This document shows positions 17,049 through 26,655 of a stretch of 64,000 bases of DNA, in pieces. Each line of letters starts with the position of its first letter. Position 1 is the first letter of the stretch. Position numbers and translations under genes: made by a program. The DNA is from JBBKXR01 sp037969585 (lineage in GTDB: Bacteria > Verrucomicrobiota > Verrucomicrobiia > Verrucomicrobiales > DEV007), in NCBI GenBank assembly GCA_037969585.1, contig JBBKXR010000223.1, forward strand, positions 13,722 through 77,721, given 5' to 3'. The notes beneath the pieces were generated by a model. It was not told where the DNA came from. It worked only from the letters and a program-made list of their open reading frames with translations, and did no database searches.

Positions 17049-17483
17049 TGGGTCAGTCGAAATCAACACGATCGGCGCTCATAGAACAGTGCCGGAGGCA
17101 CAATAGATGGTAGCCCGGTGTGCAGGTCGCTCCGCGATCAAGCGCCGGGATAGGAACAATTAGTCAACCGAGCACCGGTAGGGGCGGTCGCGGGTCTCTG
17201 CGGAACCAGGGGCATCGGGCAAAGTTCTATCGCCCCATCCGGGACTTCCCGTCGGCGATTGGAGTTTTCCGGTGGCTCGGTCGCTATCGCTCCCTTCAAC
17301 ACCGGCTACCTTCTTTCGGGCGTCCAGCCCTGGCACGGAGTATCTTTCCGGTTCTTTACATGCCATTCGCCGTCAGCCTTCGCTGACACCATCACGCCAT
17401 GGTGCTAAAACGTAACTGCCCCCACATTGGCCGAAGCTGCTTCATCACTCCCTCTTAGAACTTGAAACTGAACACTTAAAACT
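17049..17483. other. 435-bp non-coding gap with several small hairpins
   Basis: No credible gene. Small perfect hairpins are visible: gtgccggaggcac (17089-17101), gtcagccttcgctgac (17372-17387), and caccat/atggtg (17387-17392 with 17399-17404). The first two pairs of arms have the look of degenerate interspersed palindromes or attenuator-like structures. A stretch around 17118-17150 (ggtcgctccgcgatc and agcgccggga) is GC-rich and repeat-like. The gap ends just before the Gfo/Idh gene, whose promoter should lie here. Whether it is a repeat family or a structured RNA cannot be told from this window. Confidence 0.4.
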
Positions 17484-18743
17484 ATGCCGCAGGCATCCAA
17501 ACTCCGCTTCGCCGCCATCGGTTGCTTCCGTCAGGGATGGAAAGACGTCTCATCGATCGGCTCGCACGCCAAAGTCGACGTCGTCGCCGCCTGCGACATC
17601 GATGAACGCCATTTCAAGAACGTCGACAAAGGCTGGCCCGGCATTCCGCACTACTCCGATTTTCGGAAAATGTTCGACGAGATGGGCGATGACTTCGATG
17701 CCGTCAACGTCTCGACGCCCGATCACTGCCACGCCGTCATCACCCAGGAAGCTCTCCGCCGAGGCAAGCACGTCTACTGTGAAAAGCCACTGACCCACAC
17801 CGTCTGGGAAGCCCGCCAGATCGCCAGGCTCGCTGCCAAGGCCGGCGTTACCACGCGCATGGGCAACCAGATCCATTCTGAATTTCAGTACCGCACCACC
17901 AAGGCGATCGTTCAGGAAGAAAAGACGATCGGCAAAATCAAGGAAGTCCACACCTGGATCGACGCATCTGGCCATGGCCGTGCAGGCGAACTCCGACCAC
18001 CCGGGAATCCAGAAAAGGCCCCCGCCGAAGTCGATTGGGACACTTGGATTGGACCCGCCCCGTATCGCGAATTCGGCCGTGCCGATCTCTACCATCCCTA
18101 CGCCTGGCGCGACTGGCAGGACTTCGGCAGTGGCTCGATCGGAGACAACGGCTGTCATCTGCTCGATCCGCTGTTCACCGCGATGAACCTGACGGCACCG
18201 CTTTCCGTTCACGCCCAGCACAGTGGCATGAACGATCAGGTCTGGCCCGCGCAGGAAACCCTGAAATATACTTTCCCCGGCACCGAATATACCGCCGGCG
18301 ACACCATCGACATCACCTGGTATGACGGTGGCCGCCGCCCCAAGCTCGGCATCAAAGGTGTCCCAGACGGACTCGCCCTGCCAACACCCGCTTCGATTTT
18401 AATCGGCGAAAAAGGACAACTCATCGTTCCTCACTGGGGCACGCCCAAGCTCTATCCCGAGGCCGATTTTGCCGATCACCCGCTGCCCGACGTCGGCAGC
18501 CGCAATCACTGGCACGACTGGGTCGATGCCTGCCTCAGCGGCGAACCGATCAGTGACGACTTCGCCTACGCCGGTCCGCTCACCGAAGCCGTGCAGCTCG
18601 GCAACGTTGCTGTGCGCTTCCCCGGCCAACGCCTCGAGTGGGATGCGAAGAATCTCAAAATCACCAACGTTCCCGAGGCCAATCAATTCCTCACCAAAGC
18701 CTACCGCAAAGGCTGGGAAGTCGAGGAGCAGGCGTCGACGTAG
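17484..18743 (+). CDS. Gfo/Idh/MocA-family oxidoreductase (cytoplasmic)
   Basis: 419 residues. NAD(P)-dependent oxidoreductase family acting on sugars, inositols or related polyols. The N-terminal Rossmann part includes VDVVAACDIDERHF and the family lysine in CEKPLTHTVWEA. The C-terminal alpha/beta domain includes WRDWQDFGSGSIGDNGCH. No signal peptide, unlike its close relative at 33115-34437, with which it shares long near-identical stretches. It is probably involved in carbohydrate catabolism together with the sulfatase operon that converges on it. The substrate cannot be stated. Confidence 0.9.
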   Translation: MPQASKLRFAAIGCFRQGWKDVSSIGSHAKVDVVAACDIDERHFKNVDKGWPGIPHYSDFRKMFDEMGDDFDAVNVSTPDHCHAVITQEALRRGKHVYCEKPLTHTVWEARQIARLAAKAGVTTRMGNQIHSEFQYRTTKAIVQEEKTIGKIKEVHTWIDASGHGRAGELRPPGNPEKAPAEVDWDTWIGPAPYREFGRADLYHPYAWRDWQDFGSGSIGDNGCHLLDPLFTAMNLTAPLSVHAQHSGMNDQVWPAQETLKYTFPGTEYTAGDTIDITWYDGGRRPKLGIKGVPDGLALPTPASILIGEKGQLIVPHWGTPKLYPEADFADHPLPDVGSRNHWHDWVDACLSGEPISDDFAYAGPLTEAVQLGNVAVRFPGQRLEWDAKNLKITNVPEANQFLTKAYRKGWEVEEQAST

Positions 18744-18752
18744 ATTCAGCCA

Positions 18753-18886
18753 AGTGGACGAAAATGTGATTCCGCCGTCCCGGCGGTCCCCGGTGGACGA
18801 GCAAAGTGGAGTAGATTCTTAATCTGCTTTCAGTGGCTCGGCTCGGCTTAGCTCGTCCACTGAGGCAGTTTGAAAAACTGCCCCAC
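18753..18886 (+). repeat. Dispersed intergenic palindromic element, copy B (both modules)
   Basis: Longest copy. The first module, agtggacgaaaatgtgattc from 18753, matches copies A and C. The second, from about 18812, includes agatt/aatct and ggcagttt/aaactgcc-type hairpins and matches the copy at 6541-6628. It lies between convergent genes. Confidence 0.7.
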
Positions 18887-18911
18887 TCACTCACTCACTC
18901 ACTCACTCACT
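18884..18911. repeat. Tandem CACT tetranucleotide, seven copies
   Basis: Seven perfect CACT units in a row. The array crosses the stop codon of the DUF4838 gene (TGA at 18907-18909 on the minus strand), so copy-number change would move the end of that protein or its 3' flank. Confidence 0.95.
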
Positions 18912-20904
18912 CCTTCTGCCACCTCGCCAACACCTCCGGCGACACATCCTTCCATTGGAAGCGTTTAAAATAGCCCCAGCTTCCCCATGCTACATTAGCC
19001 ACATTCACCGCCAGCGGATGATTTTCAAAAATGTCCCGCGACGCCTCCCAATTGCGATCGAGCGCCTTGTGGGCCCGCTCCTTCATCTCCGGTGAAAGAC
19101 GTCCACCGAGCGCCTGCCACTCACGATCGATCCGATAGATATCGCAGTAGGCATCGGTGTATTCCAGACCGACGCGTAGAAACTCCACTCGCGCTTTTGC
19201 CTTTACATCATCGTTCACCTTGGCCGCCGCCTCATCGAGAATGGCTCGCAATTCTGCAATCACCTCAGGCGTGTACGGCTCTGTCACCGTCAGCTCGTTG
19301 GTAGCGATTTCATCGGTCAGTTGCTCAAGTCGCAACAGATAACGTTTCACAGCGTCACCCCCGGCACCAAAACCCGCGCGGCAATAGTCATCGATCAGCG
19401 CATCGACATCGAGGTCCGGATTCCACAGTAACTTTGCCATGACGTAGTAGTTCAGCCCCTGTGTCGCCCAATTGTTCATGCACGAATCGAGATCCGTACC
19501 GATCATGCTGTTGTGCGCGATCTTGCTGAAGTCCTCCGCCAGCTTGTGGGGGTAAATCGCCGGCGTCCCCTCGCGACGTCCCGCCAGCAGGAGATTCGAA
19601 CGAAAGTAAATCTTCTCCGCTGCCGCCGCCCACGCATTCCAATCGGCGACGCCAAGATGCCGTCGCTCTTCATTAAGATAGCTGACTCCGACATAGCGTA
19701 TGGCAATGTTAGGATGAAGCTTCGCCTTCACCGGAGGCGCGGAGTAAACGCTATAGGCATCGGCGGTCAGCCAGACCTCCGGGTATACCGCTGCAACCTT
19801 GTCGGCGATAGCGTTGAAAAAATGCACGTAGCGATCGGTCAACGGCACATGCTCAAACTGTCGGCGATCGGCTCCCGGTGAGAAATCGGTGAGCATGATC
19901 TTACGCTCCGAAGGCGCATCGAGTTTTTCGCATGCGTCGCAAACACAAAACGAAGTCGTTCCGCCATCATTCGGCCCGATGGCAACGCTTTTGTCTCCGG
20001 TCTTCTCAATGTGAGCGATGCGGTCTTTGGCGATCTGCTCGACCAAATCCTCGTTAGAAACGCAAAGCCGCGCGCGGCTCGCGCTGCGGCTCTGATCGCG
20101 GGAACCGCTTGGCTCCATCGCGAACCATTCCGGGTGCTGCGCACCAAATCGCTCCCAGTAATCGCCGTAAGAGTGTCCGGAAGCCAAGCCCAGCGACCCG
20201 CCCAGGCAATGCCAACTCGACCAGCCGGAATCCTCCGATTCGGTGACGTGCGCCGCGCGAAAAAACTTCTCGTAGTCGTCTTCCGTCACATGCAAAAGAC
20301 CTCCGCCGATCTCCATTCGCTGCGACCAACTACTCGCCATTCGAATTTTACGCTGCACGATGAGCGGCGTCACTCGAATATCGAGCGATGCCACCTCGAT
20401 GGTCTCCCGCTTTGGCACCACCTTGCCCAATTCGCCAGGCCACAAAAACCGAACTCCCAGCACTTCTTCCAAGAAAGTCGTCACTGCGTAGCGCGAGCCC
20501 TTATCGTCCACCGGTGCCAGATCGTCTGCACCGAGAATGACAATCGCGTTCTCCTCCGAATAGGTTTTTATCAAAATCCCGCCCGGCCCGAGTCCTTCCG
20601 CCGAAGCACCAAGCGCTGCCGCGGCCTCGCTCTCACCGAGCAACAGTCGGGTTCGCTTTTCATCCGCCGCCAGCTTGCCTTCGGGCACTGTCTCCAGCCG
20701 TGCACCCGACATTTGAAAAACATGATCACTGAGAATTTTCGCCCCGCTTTTCGCCGCCCCGGACGGACTTTGTGACAATACAATCAGCGCTGCGGCCTTG
20801 CCATCCCGAACAATAGGCAAGCCTTCCTGCGCGGTAAGAACAGGAGTTAGTACCCCTACAGCAATTGCACAAATCGTTAGTCGCCGGAGTAATTCATTCA
20901 TCAT
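18907..20904 (-). CDS. DUF4838 domain-containing secreted protein
   Basis: 665 residues with an N-terminal signal peptide (LTICAIAVGVLTPVLTAQ). An N-terminal alpha-glucuronidase-like region follows (about 25-170, with ILIKTYSEENAIVILG). The DUF4838 core has GHSYGDYWERFGAQHPEW and a CDACEK pair near residue 325. DUF4838 proteins are found beside polysaccharide-degradation genes and are thought to be glycoside-active, but the activity is not established. Two adjacent ATGs open the gene, overlapping the stop of the upstream sulfatase by 11 bases, so translation is probably coupled. It is the last gene of a six-gene operon. The 3' end coincides with a CACT tandem repeat. Confidence 0.85.
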   Translation of the reverse strand: MMNELLRRLTICAIAVGVLTPVLTAQEGLPIVRDGKAAALIVLSQSPSGAAKSGAKILSDHVFQMSGARLETVPEGKLAADEKRTRLLLGESEAAAALGASAEGLGPGGILIKTYSEENAIVILGADDLAPVDDKGSRYAVTTFLEEVLGVRFLWPGELGKVVPKRETIEVASLDIRVTPLIVQRKIRMASSWSQRMEIGGGLLHVTEDDYEKFFRAAHVTESEDSGWSSWHCLGGSLGLASGHSYGDYWERFGAQHPEWFAMEPSGSRDQSRSASRARLCVSNEDLVEQIAKDRIAHIEKTGDKSVAIGPNDGGTTSFCVCDACEKLDAPSERKIMLTDFSPGADRRQFEHVPLTDRYVHFFNAIADKVAAVYPEVWLTADAYSVYSAPPVKAKLHPNIAIRYVGVSYLNEERRHLGVADWNAWAAAAEKIYFRSNLLLAGRREGTPAIYPHKLAEDFSKIAHNSMIGTDLDSCMNNWATQGLNYYVMAKLLWNPDLDVDALIDDYCRAGFGAGGDAVKRYLLRLEQLTDEIATNELTVTEPYTPEVIAELRAILDEAAAKVNDDVKAKARVEFLRVGLEYTDAYCDIYRIDREWQALGGRLSPEMKERAHKALDRNWEASRDIFENHPLAVNVANVAWGSWGYFKRFQWKDVSPEVLARWQKE

Positions 20905-22441
20905 TCTCTAGAAGTAATTTTAGTTCAGCCTGTACCGCGGAGTAACTCTTAAGGTCCGCGACATTCTCGCGCTCGATGCCATTGTCGCCGTATTCATAGA
21001 GCTCGAGTGCGACAACAGCTTCCGCATCTTTCATATCGCGCCACTCGGTGTAGCGATGCGTGGCTGTTCGCACCGAGTAGCCCATATAGCCACCTCTGGG
21101 ATACTGGGAGAAGGCAGCAGTCTGCCCCGTCGCGTCGGGTTCTCGAACATTGTTAGCAAAACTCTCGCCGTCCGCCCCGTCATGAATCGGTAGCCCAGCC
21201 AGCTCGCTCAGGGTCGGATGCAGATCGACCAGTTCGACCACCGCCTCGCTACTCACGCCCTGCGGTTCGGCGGGCGCGCTGATGATCAGGGGTACGCGGG
21301 TATCGAGCTCGAAGTTGGTGTGCTTGGCCCACGCACCGAAGTCGCCGAGTTTGTAGCCGTGGTCGGACCACATCACGACGATGGTGTTGTCGCGAATACC
21401 GAGCGCATCGAGTTCGTCTAAAAGGCGTCCGATCTGGGCATCTATGTAACTGACGCAGGCGGAGTAGCCGTGGCGAAGATGCCGAGTGCGCTGCGGCGAA
21501 ACCAGTCCTCTGGATTTATCCAAATACTGGTTCACTTCCGCCGCTCCCGCCTGAACGGCAAACGCGGGCGCGCTTCTCGGTCGATCAGGAACGGCAACCG
21601 GGGGTAGCTCGTCCGGGTCATAGAGGTCCCAATACTTTTTCGGCGCGACAAACGGTAGGTGCGGCTTTTGAAATCCGACCGCGAGAAAAAACGGCGGCGG
21701 CTCGTCGCGGCCGCGCAGTTCGCGCAGGCGCTCGATAGCGGCATCGGCGATTTTGCCATCGGCGGGAACATTGTCGGCCACGTCAGGTGCTTCGGTCGCA
21801 GGTCCCCGCACGAAAAAATCTTTCCACTGATCGAGATCGTTCGGGTCACGTTTTACATCGCCGAGAAACAGCTCTTTGGGGGAAGCCGTCGCGAACACTT
21901 CGCGAGCGATGGCCATGCCTTCTGGCGAAAAGTAATACTGCGGACTGGCCGCCCACCGCTCCACCGACCACGAAGCCGGATCCTGATAGGCATCGCCGAC
22001 ATAGGCAGTTTTCCACGACCCGTGATAAATTTTGCCAATCGATTGAGCGAAGTAACCGTGATTCTTAAAATGCTGCGGCAGCGTCACCACATCGGGAACG
22101 ATCTTGCGAAAGGCGTTGGCTTTGCCCTGAAACGAATCGGGCCTAAGACCGCTCAGCATACTCGCTCGCGATGGCATACACACCGCCCACTGGCAGTAGG
22201 CACGCTCGAACAGGACCCCCTCACTCGCCAGGCGATCAATGTTCGGACTGTGGATGTGGCTCGCGCCGTAGCAATTGAGTTCGGGCCGTAGATCATCGAC
22301 GCCGATGAACAGCACGTTGGGCTTCGTGCCTTCGGTTGCCGCTCGTGCTGAACTGCCAAAACCCAGCCCGCCGATCGCAACTGCGATCGTGAGCCAAGTA
22401 GAAAGGGTTCTCAGCGAAAATCCTGATTCGGCTTTTTCCAT
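20894..22441 (-). CDS. Secreted sulfatase (iduronate-2-sulfatase-like)
   Basis: 515 residues. Type I sulfatase that hydrolyses sulfate esters after its active-site cysteine is oxidised to formylglycine by a separate maturation enzyme, not seen in this window. The signature is CMPSRASMLSG with Cys88. The N-terminal metal-binding strand is NVLFIGVDDLRPELNCYGA. Later motifs include WSDHGYKLGDFGAWAKHTNFE. A signal peptide (about residues 10-34, ending SARA) sends it to the periplasm or outside. The wording of the metal-binding and active-site strands is closest to iduronate-2-sulfatase relatives, but substrate prediction is weak. It overlaps the gene upstream by 31 bases and the DUF4838 gene downstream by 11. 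Confidence 0.92.
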   Translation of the reverse strand: MEKAESGFSLRTLSTWLTIAVAIGGLGFGSSARAATEGTKPNVLFIGVDDLRPELNCYGASHIHSPNIDRLASEGVLFERAYCQWAVCMPSRASMLSGLRPDSFQGKANAFRKIVPDVVTLPQHFKNHGYFAQSIGKIYHGSWKTAYVGDAYQDPASWSVERWAASPQYYFSPEGMAIAREVFATASPKELFLGDVKRDPNDLDQWKDFFVRGPATEAPDVADNVPADGKIADAAIERLRELRGRDEPPPFFLAVGFQKPHLPFVAPKKYWDLYDPDELPPVAVPDRPRSAPAFAVQAGAAEVNQYLDKSRGLVSPQRTRHLRHGYSACVSYIDAQIGRLLDELDALGIRDNTIVVMWSDHGYKLGDFGAWAKHTNFELDTRVPLIISAPAEPQGVSSEAVVELVDLHPTLSELAGLPIHDGADGESFANNVREPDATGQTAAFSQYPRGGYMGYSVRTATHRYTEWRDMKDAEAVVALELYEYGDNGIERENVADLKSYSAVQAELKLLLENDE

Positions 22442-23661
22442 AGCAGCTTGGCCACCCAGACGCGATTATCGGCGCCCATGGCCATCAATTTTTCGGGGTC
22501 GTTGTGCTTCGGACCGATGGTTTGCATCCATTCGGCCGCCGTCACCCAGGTCTCATTTTCGCTGACCTGAGTCACGCCAAAATTGCCTAGACGCGCACCC
22601 TTTTCCGGAACCAGAATCTGCTCACTGGCGCGGATCACCTGCAATTTTTCGGGATCGACCCGGGCGATGAACAACGGCGCGCGATGACGGAACACATGAT
22701 CGTTGTCCGCGCCCTTGCGCGTGTAGACCAGAAACAGCGCATCGCTGTGCGACACCCAGTGCTGTTGCGTATTGTAACTGCCCAGCTCTTCACCGTCATC
22801 AAAGGTCCACTTCTTCACCGGCGCATAATTCAACCCATCGTCACTGACAGTGACGTAGCCGGCCTGATCGTTACGCAACGTCAGGAAATAGCGTCCCTTA
22901 AAATGCGCAATCGAAGGTTCGGGGAAACCGCGTTCGACGTCCACGGTCAATTCCGAGCCGTGCTCGAGATACTTCATTTCTTTGCCATCGAAAGAGCAGC
23001 GCATCACCGTCGTCGAATACTGCTTGCCGCCGATTTCGGCAAAATAGATCGGCAGTAGAATGTCGCCATTCGGCAGATCAAAGCGCTGCACACAACCGGC
23101 GCCCGAATTGGCGAACTTCGCGTCCTTCGGCATCTCGATCGTCTTCCACTTCGACCAGGTATGGCTTTCCGGATCGTAGACCGCATATGGCGTCAGCCGC
23201 GGCCGAACTTTCATCACCTTGTTGTCTTCGTAGACCACGGTATGACCGGTGCCGAGCAACTTGCCGGTCTTGGCGTGCCAGGCCGGGGTAAAATCGCAGA
23301 CGGTCATTTCGAGATCGTCCCGGCCATCATGGCTGAACGGTTCGCGGGCAAAGGTCGAATGCTCAACCGGTTCGGTCCAGGTCTTGCCGCCATCGCCGCT
23401 GCGCATCTCGTTGATCGCGTAGAAAATATCCGACCCGGACAGCATCAACTTCTGCAAAGTCATCACTACGAGAGGCTGTTTAGTTCCGCTCACGGCGGCA
23501 GGTATCGCTCCGGCGCGGGCATGCACCCAGCACATATTCTTGTCGTCGAATCCCTGACGGGCAACGGTCAGATCAATATCGTAGAGCGGGTCATCGGCAA
23601 GGCAGGTGGAGACACCGGTGAGGCCGATAAACGCGGCGACTGCGAAGAAAGAAATTTTCAT
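22411..23661 (-). CDS. Secreted BNR/sialidase-like beta-propeller protein
   Basis: 416 residues with a signal peptide (MKISFFAVAAFIGLTGVSTC). A sialidase-type six-bladed propeller is indicated by an Asp-box (RSGDGGKTWTEP) and a second weaker one (VSDDGLNYAPV). The FRIP motif and a clear arginine triad of true sialidases were not found, so it may be an exo-acting glycosidase of another specificity or a binding protein. It sits in the middle of the six-gene operon, 17 bases after the aldolase gene and overlapping the sulfatase gene. This context suggests action on the same glycan. Confidence 0.75.
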   Translation of the reverse strand: MKISFFAVAAFIGLTGVSTCLADDPLYDIDLTVARQGFDDKNMCWVHARAGAIPAAVSGTKQPLVVMTLQKLMLSGSDIFYAINEMRSGDGGKTWTEPVEHSTFAREPFSHDGRDDLEMTVCDFTPAWHAKTGKLLGTGHTVVYEDNKVMKVRPRLTPYAVYDPESHTWSKWKTIEMPKDAKFANSGAGCVQRFDLPNGDILLPIYFAEIGGKQYSTTVMRCSFDGKEMKYLEHGSELTVDVERGFPEPSIAHFKGRYFLTLRNDQAGYVTVSDDGLNYAPVKKWTFDDGEELGSYNTQQHWVSHSDALFLVYTRKGADNDHVFRHRAPLFIARVDPEKLQVIRASEQILVPEKGARLGNFGVTQVSENETWVTAAEWMQTIGPKHNDPEKLMAMGADNRVWVAKLLWKKPNQDFR

Positions 23662-23678
23662 AGAATATAGATAAAAGA

Positions 23679-24482
23679 TTACGCTCCGGCCAGATCCTGG
23701 ACCTCCTGACCAACCGGTCGCTGCCCCTTTTTGACCGCCCTGTTGAATTCCGTCAACTGTCCCTGCAAGTAAGCTGTCGGCTCGGCGAGACAGAGAAAGT
23801 TAAAACCGCGCTCGATCAGAGTCGGAGCGTCACCGATCATCCAGGTATTTTTACCAACCGCGCGGCCCGCCTCACGAACGGTTTGCAGGGCCTGCTTCAA
23901 GACTTCGGCTTCGGGATCCCAACACACCCCGAGATCGCCGGACAGATCGTAGGGGCCGATCGCCATCGCTGTGGTTAGCGGATTTGCGGCGATAGCATCA
24001 ACATTTTCCAGACCGAGCTTGCTCTCGATCTGCGGCATGATGATGAAGTTGTCTTCGACTTCGCGCTTCCACGTCTCGTAGTTGAAGTCGTCCACCCAGT
24101 GATTGCCAAAGCCACCGGGTCGCCGCCGTCCACGCGGCTTCATCCACACCGCGTCCTGAATCACCCGCATCGTCTCCGGCGTCTCGACATAGGGCACCAG
24201 AAGACCGCACGGTCCTAGATCCATCGCCATGCGCACCGGCGTATACTCCGCTGCCGGGGGACGGATCAGAATCGGAAAGTCGTCGCGACGCCCGATCGCA
24301 CAGGCCTCGCCGACCATCTGCGCGTCGTAGGAAATGTGTTCCAGATCGATAATCAGGTAATCAAGTTCGGCACGCATCGCCAACTCGACCATGCCCGGCC
24401 AGAAGTGATTGGTGCAAATGATTCCGGTGGTAATTTCGGATTCGGATTCGATTTTCTCGCGGAGTATTTTGGCGGTCTTCAT
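23679..24482 (-). CDS. HpcH/HpaI-family aldolase
   Basis: 267 residues, cytoplasmic, no signal peptide. Class II pyruvate aldolase family, which splits 2-keto-3-deoxy sugar acids into pyruvate and an aldehyde using a divalent metal. Visible motifs are LIIDLEH (residues 43-49), ILIRPP (71-76), MPQIES with the metal-binding glutamate, and IGPYDLSGDLG. This gives the operon a plausible intracellular end step for a uronic or deoxy sugar acid. It lies 31 bases after the ceramidase-like gene and 17 before the BNR gene. Confidence 0.88.
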   Translation of the reverse strand: MKTAKILREKIESESEITTGIICTNHFWPGMVELAMRAELDYLIIDLEHISYDAQMVGEACAIGRRDDFPILIRPPAAEYTPVRMAMDLGPCGLLVPYVETPETMRVIQDAVWMKPRGRRRPGGFGNHWVDDFNYETWKREVEDNFIIMPQIESKLGLENVDAIAANPLTTAMAIGPYDLSGDLGVCWDPEAEVLKQALQTVREAGRAVGKNTWMIGDAPTLIERGFNFLCLAEPTAYLQGQLTEFNRAVKKGQRPVGQEVQDLAGA

Positions 24483-24513
24483 GGAAAATGGGTAAAACAG
24501 AACCAGGGCGTTC

Positions 24514-26655
24514 TCATCGAGGATTCTGTGGCGCAGTCAGTGCGCGCTCGAACACGGCAACTTCGTCGATTTTTCCTTCGAAGTTGAATTTGGCATCGCT
24601 GCGTCCACCGACAAAAATTTTGGTGCCTTTGTCAGGACGGACATCGCTGATAGCAGCTTCGATTTCGGGTTCGACGGCACCGTCAAGATACAGACGGACC
24701 ATGCCCGCTTCGCGAACCAGCAACAGATGATGCCACTGGTGAAGCTTCAGTTCGCTACGACCGATGACCGTCTCGCGTTTTTCATCACCATTGTAGAACA
24801 GCAGCCTGCCCGCTTGATCGAGCGCGCTACCGGAGATGCCCACCTGTTCGCAGGCCTTAGCTTCACCGTCGTGCCCAAGGCCGAACAGATAACCCGCCAC
24901 GGCACGTGCATCGTGCGGCATCGCATTCCAGAACCAAAGGCTGACGCTGTAGTCGCTTCCCCTGTCGAGAGCAGGCTCGGCACTGATCATCCGCCCTCCG
25001 GCAAAATGCACGGCGCGATTGCCGCGTTGCGTGGAAAGAAAAGCTTCCGGCGGGGACTGCGGCCCGTCGAGAAACAAGGCATACCCCGCTTGCAACCTAC
25101 CGTCGTTACCGTTGCCACTCGAATCGTCAATCTGGCTGCCACTGTGTTCACTCATGCGCCACCACGCAGCCGGTTTGAGCGCCATGATTCTTTGTCCGTG
25201 TTCGCCAACCTTATCGTTCTGAGTCCGCCTAGAATCACCGGAAATGCCTTCCAGCAAACCGAGCAGCGTCTCGACAATTTTTGGTTCCGCCTGGACTTCG
25301 AGACCGGCGGTGCGCGCCGGCCAGGTCGTGTAGCCACCGAGATCATGTTGTTCCGGAGGCGGTATGTAGCCGGCAGCTCCATTGGCCAGTTCGATGTTCA
25401 TCAATATCGGCAGCGGACTCTGCAGCTTCAACTTCAGCCCGGTGATTCCGTAGACTTCGTTGGGTAGTGTCGCGATGCCGAAGTCGCCTACTCGAAGCGC
25501 CTGAAGCTTCAGTTCCTCTTCGGGATTCTCCTCAATCCAGAGCACCTCCTTGGCGAGAACTTCAGCTCGCGATTCAGGCAACTTGTCGCCGAGCGCTTCG
25601 ACAATCGGCTTGGCCCAGGCGATGCGTTCCTCATCGGGCATCCGCCGGCCGAGAGTCAGCTTCGCCTCGGCCATGTCGAGTTGGCAGTCAGATCGATAAT
25701 CGACTTTTTCCAGAGCATCGATGGCGAGGTCGGCCAGCTCCCGGCAGTAGGCCTGGTAGGGATCTTCGGCTTTGGCAAAAGCGCCTTCATCCTTCGGCTT
25801 CGAGTAATCGATGTGCTGCAGGTCGCCACTGGTTCCCTGCGACATCAACCCGATGAATTCGGTTCCGAAGTTCTCCTCGAGCAGTTTGCAAAAAGTGCCG
25901 GTGTAGCCGGACGACAGAGAACCGCCTGCATAATAGTGCTGCGAGAGATTGCCCAACACGGCCATCGGTTTGCCGTCCCGGGTTTGAATCGACAACAAAG
26001 TCAGATCGGGATCTTCGGGCCCCGCCGGACCTGCGGTATCCGGATTGGCGTGCCCCGGATGCATCATCGCTCGCACGGTGGTCTTGCCATAGGGATCGAC
26101 TTTCATCTTGTGCGGCAGGTAAATCCACCGGCGAGTATTGGTGAACTTGCCTGCGTCGGCTACCGTCCATCCCGCTTGCGCCGGTTGCAGAGCGGCGTCC
26201 GCCGCGACGATGCTTTCAACGATTTTTGGCACCAGAAAATCTGGATAGTCCGGATCGGCAGGACAGCCCAGACAACGCATCACCGATGGCGCCGTGTGGG
26301 TGTGGGTCGCGGAAAGCAGGATGCGATCAGTGCTGATGCCTGTTTTTTCAGAAACCAATTCTTTGGCTCTGTCGCAAAGTTCGCGATCCATCATGCAGGT
26401 GTCGACCACGCAAATGGCGATTCGCACATCACCGCTTTTCAGCACGAGGCTTCGAGCATACAGCGACTGCGCTACCGATCCGGCCATTCGCTGGGCAAAG
26501 CCACCGTTCTGCACCACCGGTAGTTTAGGTGGATCGATGTTGGTTGCGGAAGCACCGGCGTAAAGTCCATCGCCATCGGCTGCAACCAGCGCAGGCGTCC
26601 CTGCGCAACAGATCAGCGAAATTACCAGGCAAATGAAACATTGGATCGTTTTCAT
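24514..26655 (-). CDS. Secreted neutral/alkaline ceramidase-like protein with C-terminal LamG domain
   Basis: 713 residues with a signal peptide (FICLVISLICCAGTPALVAA). Residues about 30-470 match the neutral/alkaline non-lysosomal ceramidase N-terminal domain: SATHTHTAPS carries the zinc-site histidines (His118, His120), and QGTSGDLQH resembles the nucleophile-serine region. Residues about 500-705 form a LamG/concanavalin-like domain (AAWWRMSEHSG onward), probably for carbohydrate binding. The name reflects fold only. Many such proteins in these bacteria have unknown amide or ester substrates. Its start overlaps the upstream metallophosphoesterase stop by 4 bases. Confidence 0.85.
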   Translation of the reverse strand: MKTIQCFICLVISLICCAGTPALVAADGDGLYAGASATNIDPPKLPVVQNGGFAQRMAGSVAQSLYARSLVLKSGDVRIAICVVDTCMMDRELCDRAKELVSEKTGISTDRILLSATHTHTAPSVMRCLGCPADPDYPDFLVPKIVESIVAADAALQPAQAGWTVADAGKFTNTRRWIYLPHKMKVDPYGKTTVRAMMHPGHANPDTAGPAGPEDPDLTLLSIQTRDGKPMAVLGNLSQHYYAGGSLSSGYTGTFCKLLEENFGTEFIGLMSQGTSGDLQHIDYSKPKDEGAFAKAEDPYQAYCRELADLAIDALEKVDYRSDCQLDMAEAKLTLGRRMPDEERIAWAKPIVEALGDKLPESRAEVLAKEVLWIEENPEEELKLQALRVGDFGIATLPNEVYGITGLKLKLQSPLPILMNIELANGAAGYIPPPEQHDLGGYTTWPARTAGLEVQAEPKIVETLLGLLEGISGDSRRTQNDKVGEHGQRIMALKPAAWWRMSEHSGSQIDDSSGNGNDGRLQAGYALFLDGPQSPPEAFLSTQRGNRAVHFAGGRMISAEPALDRGSDYSVSLWFWNAMPHDARAVAGYLFGLGHDGEAKACEQVGISGSALDQAGRLLFYNGDEKRETVIGRSELKLHQWHHLLLVREAGMVRLYLDGAVEPEIEAAISDVRPDKGTKIFVGGRSDAKFNFEGKIDEVAVFERALTAPQNPR

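Noticed and set aside
22411..23661. Assignment as a true sialidase
   Set aside because: Only Asp-box repeats were found; the FRIP motif and arginine triad are not evident.
24514..26655. Assignment as a true ceramidase
   Set aside because: The fold and histidines fit, but many PVC proteins of this fold have unknown substrates and a LamG domain is added; kept as ceramidase-like.
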